Part shown: piece after piece, positions 57,757 to 64,000 of the stretch
Position numbering within the stretch: the first letter of the stretch is position 1
Layout of the letters: each line of letters begins with the position of its first letter
Assembly: GCF_035222375.1 (NCBI RefSeq)
Contig: NC_085890.1
Span: 3,224,001 to 3,288,000 of the forward strand
DNA: 64,000 nucleotides
Source: Podospora pseudocomata
Taxonomy: Eukaryota; Ascomycota; Sordariomycetes; Sordariales; Podosporaceae
Direction of reading: 5' to 3'
Position numbers and translations under genes: made by a program
Notes under the pieces: model-generated
Seen by the model: the letters and a program-made list of their open reading frames with translations, nothing else
What the model was told of the DNA's origin: nothing
Databases searched by the model: none

Positions 57757-59997
57757 ATGCTTTGCAAATTTTGCCAACAAACAATTTTCGCATCCAGACG
57801 CCGATGGGGACTTCACAGAAAGGATTACAGGGACGTCGATAAGGACCCAGAACTGGAGAAATGTACTGTTTGCTCCCACCTTGGCAAGAGTGTCGATGTG
57901 GACTGCGCATATCGATGGACTATCAGGTGGCTATCGGCTACAAGAGAAGACCAAAAGTGCATGCTCATAACCTTCCGTCAAAGTGACAATCATCTTTCGG
58001 GCCCGCAGGCGGAAAATCACAGGGAAACCAGCCATTCCACGGGATATTTTAAGGGTTCAGTGGCATTCTATCTCCTCCAGAAAGGCATGCATGTCCCACC
58101 ACCATCCATCAAGACTCCTCGTTGACCGGTTCACAGACACAATCACACCAGCAACCACCCTCCCCAAGACCACAAACATAACCCCCTCTGGATCTCTTCC
58201 CCAGATCCAATCCTGGATACACGAATGCTCCACCTCCCACGAAAGATGCCAAGCCATTCAATCTTCCACCTCTTCCTCGTGGCTCCCGACTCGCCTGATC
58301 GACGTATCCAACCCATCCAAAATCCACATCATCACCACCAGCCCCTCCATGAAGGAACGCTACACCACGCTGTCACATTGTTGGGGCAGGATCGAAATCA
58401 TCAAGCTGATCCAGGCCAACTATGCCCAACTCACCGACCCGTCCGTTGGCGTGAACTGGGACAAGCTCACCAAGACCTTCCAAGACGCCATCACCGTGAC
58501 CAGGGCCCTCGGGGTCAAGTACATCTGGATCGACTCGCTCTGTATCGTCCAGTGGGATGGCGAGAAGGCGCCTGGGGATTTCAAGACAGAGGGGCAGCTG
58601 ATGCATCTTGTGTATAGGAATAGCTTCCTCAACCTTGCCGGCGCTGACTCCAAGGATGGAAGCCAGGGGCTCTTCAGGTCGTACGAAAAGAACCCCAGAC
58701 AGAGGGTGTTGCATGAACCTGTCAAGATCGAGGGTGGGCGTGGGATAGCGGCGGAGTGGTACATCCTCCCAAAAGACTACTGGCGCCACGAGCTACTCGA
58801 CAAAATCCTCTACACCAGAGGCTGGGTCTTCCAAGGTACGCCCCTTTCCCCGTCCATACCTTCTCATTCATCCCAACGAAACTAACCCCCCTTTTCTCAG
58901 AGCGCATGCTCGCTCCCCGAATCCTCCACTTCTCCACCCATCAACTCCTCTGGGACTGCGCGACCCTCTCCGCTTCCGAGTCCCTCCCCCAAGGCCTCCC
59001 CAGACAAATCGACACCATCTCCGCCACCGAACGCCACTGGCGAGAGCGCCTCCTCCTCATGCGATCAACCCCCGCTAATCAGCCTGCTCTTATCAGAGCC
59101 GGAACAGCAGATGACTCCCTCGAAACCTTCTGGATAGATTCTGTCAGAAATTACACCCGCTGCGAACTAACAAACTACATCTCCGACCGCCTCCAAGCCA
59201 TATGGGGCGTCGCAAAGGTTGTGCGGGACGGGCTAAGGGAAAAGGGCTCTTGGGATGAGAACGACCACCAAGAGGAGGAGTACGCCGCTGGTTTGTGGAG
59301 CAAAAATTTGTATCTTCAGTTAGCATGGAGGGTGGTTAACCCGAGGTCGAGGGAGGAGACGAGATTGCCTGGGTTGCAGGGGATACACCCCAGTTGGTCG
59401 TGGGCGTCGACTATAGGGGAGATTTCCCTCCAATCGAGGCTTCGGCTGGCGGGGACTTGGTACCGGGTAAGGCACCATGACGGGGGGGAGGTTAGGTTTG
59501 AGGTGAAGTGTCTTGGTGATGTGGAGGGGAGTCCGGAGTTGGCGGCTAGAGGGGTGGAGCCGAAGAGGGATCACCAGCCTGAGTTGGTTGGTAAGAAGCT
59601 TGCGGTCAGGGGGGTGACGGTGAGGGGGTGCTGGGATCAAAAGACACAAGGGGTTCGGGTATCAGTGGTGGATGTGGCAGTGGTGAAGAGATTTGACTTT
59701 TTCCCGGATGTCGTCTTGGAGGAGGGGAGGGAGGTGTATTTGCTCGTGCTATCGGCGCATGAAACGGACGAGCATGGGCAGTTGGTGATGGTGGATGATT
59801 CGGCTTCGGGATCTGAAGTGTCATGGAGGAAGCCAAATGTGACGTATAATTCTGGGACCGGGCTGATGCTAGAAGGGGGTGTGGGCGTTGAAAATGAGTA
59901 TAAGCGCATTGGAGCGTTCCGTTTCCAGGGGCTGGGGAAAGATGATATGAGGGCCCTAGTCGACGAGACAGGAGTGAAGAATATTTCGATTCTGTGA
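57757..59997 (+). CDS. HET-domain protein (heterokaryon incompatibility type)
   Basis: Three exons, 57757-57926, 58009-58835 and 58901-59997, give 697 residues. Two CxxC pairs at 3/6 and 36/39 (CKFC, CTVC) could bind zinc. The HET domain (PF06985) spans about 174-340, with RYTTLSHCWG (174-183), the central YIWIDSLCIVQ (228-238) and GWVFQERMLAPRILHF (328-343) as its three classic blocks. HET domains share a TIR-like fold and trigger cell death or growth arrest when non-self is met. The C-terminal 350 residues follow the usual HET-protein layout: ATERHWRERLLLM, then LTNYISDRLQAIWGVAKVV, then a beta-rich end. The first intron is 82 nt; choosing it removes a frame conflict between 57926 and 58009. 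It lies directly behind the NACHT-like NTPase gene. Confidence 0.92.
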
Positions 59998-60250
59998 GGC
60001 TGATAATTGACGACCTAAGGTTTTACATTAACTCAGAAAGAATGTCCATTCGCATGTTCCTATACTCCACTGACCAGCACATCAGACATTTCACAAATGT
60101 TATCCTCTGTCTGCGACCCTGTGCCAGTTTCAGATCAGGCACGGCACTTATTGGTGCATTTGTCACCCATTATGCACCGCCTGAAGCTACCTAAGACGTC
60201 GCTATGTATCTAGCCTCTCAGGTTCAGCAGGAAGGAAACTATCCTTCTTC
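59998..60250. other. Short downstream stretch of the HET gene
   Basis: No gene, repeat or RNA seen in about 250 bp after the HET stop codon. Confidence 0.3.
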
Positions 60251-60784
60251 TAGAATACCTAGCAAACGAGCCACGGCAGCTGAGTTTGCAAACACATCGC
60301 TCTTGGCCTCATCCACTGTGGGATGCAAAAGCCGACGATAATGATTCTCAAAATCGCCATCCCCGTGTTAAGCGGGTGCTAAACGCAACAGAGTTGCCAG
60401 TTCGGCATCCAAACGATCCAGCCATATCGGCGATACTCATCAATTTCCGAGCGGTTTCTAGACCATGGATGGATCGCAGTTGTGCCGGAGTTCGCGCACG
60501 CCACCCAGCAAGGGTTTGGCGTATTGGCAGACCTTACTATCAGGCGAGCCTTGAGCTTCAGGTGTATGCTGGACCACTTCGGCGAGTCGGATGAGGCCGA
60601 TGGCGTGCTTCAAACCTACGGCTGTAAACGTTCTACAGGCTCGGTTGCCGAGGTAGGAATTGACGTAGTCGTTCATGGGCTTGCAGGTGAGATGAATGGC
60701 CTGGGCATCGGGTAGCTCGAGGTGGTCGAGGATGTTATCCAGTACGATAGTGGTGCTTGTCAGGAGCAGCAATGAGTGCGTCAT
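60251..60784 (-). pseudogene. F-box-like family, copy D (truncated)
   Basis: Minus-strand frame 60784-60458 (108 codons) starts MTHSLLLLTSTTIVLDNILDH and goes on LPDAQAIHLTCKPMNDYVNSYL and CRTFTAVGLKHAIGLIRLAEVV. This matches the N-terminal parts of copies A-C (LSLDNILDH in A; FLNDYISTYLARRARRKFTREGLKVALIFVRL in C), and of the four it looks most like a canonical F-box. The frame stops at 60458 in a region where copy C has about 350 more residues. A further open piece (HPTVDEAKSDVFANSAAVARLLGILEEG, stop near 60251) may be its old end. It lies 10 kb from copy C, on the other side of the HET/NTPase pair. Confidence 0.65.
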
Positions 60785-61638
60785 GGCTGCGCTGATAAGC
60801 TCGAGCTGACTTGTTGACGTATGGTGAAATCTTTTTGTAGGAAGCTGCGGTCAAGGCGAAAGAATTGTGAGCGCAGGCAAAAGTAGATGAGGCCTCAAAG
60901 CGCCGGTATGGATGCTGAGAAGGGGGTAACGAAGTTTAGTTGAAGATCGTATTCGACAGAATTTGATGTGCTGGCATTTTGGTAGTAACTGACAAGTACC
61001 TGGTGACGACCTCCTTTGTCGACCATCTAGCTGAGATTTCTTGAAAAGTGGAGGAGTTACAAATGGCGGCCTTTGCTTGGAAAAGATTCTCCAGCGGCAG
61101 GGTGGTGGGGGTCCTCGCCGGAGCAACAAGAGGCGACAGAAAGCGCACAGTAGACGGAGCACGCCCAAGCTTTCGACACTCACTTCCCCTCTTTTTTCTT
61201 TCCAGCTGGTGGTTGAATTGAAGAAGAAATCAAATGTCAGGTAATGTAATGGCCCAAGCTCCCCTGCTGGAGTGTACTCTTCCACAATGAACACTTTGGG
61301 AAGTTTTGCTTATTAAAGTAGACTTTCTGTGCATTGACGCGCCAAATTACTTAGGAAGTCGGCGACGAATTTGAATCTCACACAATCCCCAACATAGTTA
61401 GCTCGTCTCGCCGCTTTAATTAGGCCTGCTCAGGACGGCTCAGGGTCGGCTCCCTTGTGCTCAGCCCACGCTTAGGTCTTAAGCACATAGTCCTTCGATG
61501 CCGCAAAGCTCGTCAAGGACAGCAAGTTTAAACGAAACTCTCAGTAGAAGCCATAAAAGAATCAATTGGGCTCCACACGGCTTACCCAAGACCTAGAAAC
61601 GAATGTCTTCCCGACGGAGTTCTCTTCTATATAAGGGG
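60785..61638. other. Intergenic stretch at the edge of a repeat-rich zone
   Basis: Frames at 60851-61294 on both strands overlap and show no domain. From about 61320 the composition changes to the AT-richer repeat zone. A TATATAAG string at 61628-61635 precedes the direct repeats at 61639. Confidence 0.35.
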
Positions 61639-61752
61639 CAGCTAGTTCCGGCTTCTATTAATTTTACTTTGCTCATTCTCTCCCACCAGATCTATTGGGT
61701 CACTTTAGCAGCTGTTCCCGGCTTCTGTCAATTCTCTTTTGCTCATTCTCTC
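61639..61752 (+). repeat. Two imperfect 44-bp direct repeats
   Basis: CAGCTAGTTCCGGCTTCT followed by ..TTTGCTCATTCTCTC at 61639-61682 recurs as CAGCTGTTCCCGGCTTCT ..TTTGCTCATTCTCTC at 61709-61752, period 70. Placed just before an LTR fragment, this may be part of the same or an older terminal repeat. Confidence 0.7.
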
Positions 61753-61801
61753 ACGACATGATCACTTCTAGCTTACACTTTGCTTTTTGCCCTCCCGCTT
61801 T

Positions 61802-61935
61802 TCTATATACGGAGGAACTAGATAGCTCGTAGATAGTTCTGCAGTATGCAATCCAAGTCACAATCGTAGGTATCTTGACTATTGTGATTGAGACAAGCCA
61901 TTTGTTGTACACTGTTTAGCTGTACCGAACCAGGA
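61802..61935 (+). mobile_element. LTR fragment, family 1, direct orientation
   Basis: Matches the middle of the fuller LTR at 62903-63344: both have TCTATATA(TA)CGGAGGAACT, then GTTC(T/C)GCAGTATGCAATC, GTATCTTG and GTTGT(A/G)CACTGTTTAGCTG(T/C)ACCGAACCA. The two differ at many positions, so it is an old, diverged copy. It is a partial fossil without coding sequence. Confidence 0.8.
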
Positions 61936-62553
61936 TTGTTCTTCACGGTCGAGGGAAACTTTTCGCCGTTTCCGGACTCGCTTATGGGGTGTCGCAATAA
62001 CAAGTCACCCCACCCTCCTTATTGTTCATGTTATTTTCAGCATTATCCGAAAATAACTGTCATTGCGGCGTTTGAAATTAGATTATATTTTTTAAGAGAA
62101 GCAAACTGTGAATAAGTTAAGATATATCTATTGCTAAGATACGTCTCCGGAAGCCAGTTGATTGGGCCCTGCCAGTAGGTGGAAGCAATTACCGTGAAGA
62201 CTGAGGTTCCTGAACTGCGAGGTACGACAGTTTGAGGTGGCACCTAAGGAAGGCAAGTATAGGGAACTATGCCCTGTAAATAAGATGGTAGGCACTGAAG
62301 TACGGGAATCTATGCCCTGGAAGAGACTGTAGTGAACCAGTATATTGAACTTTGACTGTTTGACTTGAACTTGAATATAGGAAAGGAAAGAAAAGACCAT
62401 TCCAAACACATTGCGAGGGAAACCTTTTATGGGCATTCAAGACCTCGTTTCCTCCTTATCGCTCCCCACAACTTCCATCGGTTCAGTGGACTACGGTGGC
62501 TTGTATTGCTGATAAGCCCTGTTGAGTCACTCCTATTCGATTGATCCCAGTGG

Positions 62554-62650
62554 TGTAACGAACCCCTATCCGGAACCTCTGAAAGGGATACACAGTTGAA
62601 GGTAACTTCTAGACGATGGTTCCGTGCAGCTAAGAGGTGCACAACAATAG
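62554..62650 (-). mobile_element. LTR fragment, family 1, inverted
   Basis: The reverse complement matches 63248-63344, the 3' end of the fuller LTR, across about 97 bp (TGTAACGAACCCCTATCCGG against TGTGACGAACCCCTGTACAG, then AACCTCTGAAAGGGATAC and GTTGAAGGTAACTTCT). It ends exactly where the other LTR ends (TGT(A/G)ACG), which supports that as a true element boundary. Old, partial copy. Confidence 0.85.
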
Positions 62651-62682
62651 AATTGTCTCAATGTAATCACAATGCCTGATTA

Positions 62683-62902
62683 ACGTGGTTCACCATCGAC
62701 CCGGACACACCATCGACCCGGACACATTTCCCCCCATCATAACCACCCAACTTCAAAGCGCGTTTTCTCTACCACAACGATGTCTGACTACGTTCCAGAA
62801 AACCGTGTTCTTCTTGCGATTAATTCGATTCGATCAATACCGCGCTTAAGCATCCGACGCGCCGCAGAGATATACAACGTGCCCAAGTCTACAATTGCCG
62901 AT
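62683..62902 (+). mobile_element. Pogo-like DNA transposon, left part, interrupted
   Basis: Starts right after a TA dinucleotide (62681-62682), the target of Tc1/mariner-type elements. The end carries two tandem CACCATCGACCCGGACA units (62691 and 62709, period 18), like the repeated binding sites in terminal inverted repeats of fungal pogo/Fot-type transposons. An ATG at 62780 opens a frame of 41 codons: MSDYVPENRVLLAIN, then SIRRAAEIYNVPKSTIAD. This is the HTH (Psq/CENP-B-like) DNA-binding start of pogo transposases, where RKAA..Y.VP+STI is the rule. The frame is cut at 62902/62903 by an LTR. The right half is not found in the window. Confidence 0.75.
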
Positions 62903-63344
62903 TGTCACAGTTAACCCAACGGCAGGTCGCGCAGTTTGTGGGGCGCAGGACGTTCCCAGCCAATCATTAGAAAAGTCAGGAGACAGCCAATTGGGGCTGG
63001 CCAGAAGTGCTATGGCGCCAAGACCCACGAGCACTCTGCAGGATGCAAGATGCTCGGGGTGATCGAAGGCATAGCACGACGAGCACTTTGCAGGATGCAA
63101 TGTGCTAGGAGTGATCGGGGCCATAGCACGGTTAGCACTTCAAGGTCCCAAGGTCTATATATACGGAGGAACTGGCTGGTGTAGATAGACAGTTCCGCAG
63201 TATGCAATCACAGATTGTATTCACGGTATCTTGTGTTTACATTGAGACATCTTGTTGTGCACTGTTTAGCTGCACCGAACCAATTGTCAGAAGTTACCTT
63301 CAACCCGTATCCCTTTCAGAGGTTCTGTACAGGGGTTCGTCACA
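62903..63344 (+). mobile_element. LTR, family 1, apparently full length
   Basis: Begins TGTCACAG and ends GTCACA (TG..CA ends), about 442 bp. Contains a TATATATA box at 63155-63162, two diverged 50-bp direct repeats (63028-63077 and 63080-63129, starting CGAGCACT.TGCAGGATGCAA) and the part shared with 61802-61935. The bases after it (GGTAGTTATCATC) could be a primer-binding start of the internal part. No matching 5-bp target duplication was found on the two sides, which fits an element whose other end lies elsewhere. It is a fossil with no coding sequence visible. Confidence 0.7.
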
Positions 63345-63410
63345 GGTAGTTATCATCTTATCCAGCTCTTTTCCCGCTATGCCGAAGAGGTTGTTGACTT
63401 GCAAGTTGAC
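63345..63410 (+). mobile_element. Short internal remnant of the family 1 element
   Basis: 66 bp between the end of the family 1 LTR and the start of a different LTR. Likely the first bases of the internal region, cut off by the second insertion. Confidence 0.4.
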
Positions 63411-63815
63411 TGTTACGCCCCAAGCGTAATACTCCGAGGTGCTGGGACACCTCGGCCAATCATTGGGCCAGGGATGGAAAGACCCATAAGCCCCCATACG
63501 ACCAATCAGGAGGTGCTCAGTCTGATCAGTGGCCAAGACCACTGAGCACACTGAGCACATCGATCATGAAAGGTTGCTCAGTCTGCTCAGCCGCCAAGAC
63601 CACTGAGCACACTGAGCAAGGGACAAAGATACTTCAGAAACATATGTAGATAGCTTCACATAAATAGGGGGGAGCGCCGGGCGCTCCCCGTGTCGAGGAA
63701 TCTGATTCCTCACGCAAGCAATCAAGTTCATTTGTCTACAATCTACTCTCAGTAGCTCTTTGTTAGAACAACCTGTTGTTGACAGTGAACCCGTGTCTGA
63801 GGCGCTTGTCACAAC
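63411..63815 (+). mobile_element. LTR-like repeat, family 2
   Basis: Begins TGTTACGCCCC right after the family 1 remnant and has a TATA-like CATAAATAGGGG at 63659-63670 and a hairpin GAGCGCC-GGGCGCTC next to it. Two 44-bp near-identical units (63514-63557 and 63575-63618) each begin TGCTCAGT and end ACTGAGCA, so each can fold back on itself. The right end is not certain; GTCACA near 63809-63814 is a guess. Sequence after it (to 64000) has no recognised coding part. Fossil, no gene seen. Confidence 0.5.
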
Positions 63816-64000
63816 CTTCGATCATCCTGTCATATTCACCTCTGGCGTACTGCCTTTCAGTCTGTATCCATTCCTGGTGCAGGTTGTAACACATCCCTAA
63901 AGTCAATGCCAGTAACATCCCTAGTAAGAATTCTACAACTTTGTTATGCCCATTTCTTAAAGCTCCGAACAGCGGCGTTGCATCGTAGTGGTCTTTGGTG
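63816..64000. other. Right edge of the window, unassigned
   Basis: May be the internal region of the family 2 element or host DNA; nothing recognisable in 185 bp. Confidence 0.25.

Noticed and set aside
63411-63783. Five-base duplication TTGAC flanking the family 2 repeat as proof of a solo LTR
   Set aside because: The second TTGAC does not follow a CA terminus, so it is probably chance.

Overview
The window reads as nuclear DNA of a filamentous ascomycete (Pezizomycotina, most likely Sordariomycetes). Supporting signs are many short introns (about 37-126 nt, GT..AG), a HET-domain gene, a modular LysM/GH18 chitinase, a LOX with fungal gene layout, pogo-type and LTR-type repeats, and C/T-rich gene leaders. 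No operons, tRNA or rRNA genes or CRISPR arrays were seen. Species is not determined. Gene models below were spliced by eye from the reading frames; a phase-consistent chain of exons was required for every multi-exon model.

Layout. 1-7.2 kb is gene-poor, with one decayed gene at 4.4-6.3 kb that keeps a nuclease-like D..ExK stretch. 7.2-35.4 kb is a dense block of intact genes: a conserved unknown protein (7265-8740), a PEX11-type peroxisomal protein (9965-10973), a 751-residue unknown protein in eight exons (12264-14981), a lipoxygenase (15897-18232) divergent from an AYR1-like short-chain reductase (19396-20443), a five-LysM killer-toxin-type chitinase (20724-25037), a seven-helix membrane protein with a long disordered tail (25638-27863), a coiled-coil protein (28305-29746), a secreted intradiol dioxygenase (30215-31423) and a divergent Hsp70-like ATPase (32870-35380).

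35.4-39.8 kb is gene-poor and carries two diverged copies of an unrecognised gene family (CxC-x10-CxxC first exon, Gln/Pro-rich middle, charged tail), the first with stop codons. 39.8-44.7 kb holds a single-helix protein, a mucin-like membrane protein and a UDP-glycosyltransferase. 45.3-50.1 kb holds three members of an F-box-like family: two decayed tandem copies and one intact copy on the other strand; a fourth, truncated member lies at 60.3-60.8 kb. 51.2-55.1 kb carries a GPI-anchored cysteine-rich protein and a secreted S41-type protease.

The most striking stretch is 55.8-60.0 kb. A compact STAND NTPase (NACHT-like P-loop ATPase with an embedded four-cysteine motif, no repeat domain) is followed, same strand and 328 bp later, by a HET-domain protein. 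These are the two halves of architectures usually found fused in fungal incompatibility/immune receptors, so a split-chain sensor/effector pair is proposed. The right end (61.4-64 kb) is a nest of repeats: a pogo-like DNA transposon cut by an LTR, with pieces of two LTR families around it.
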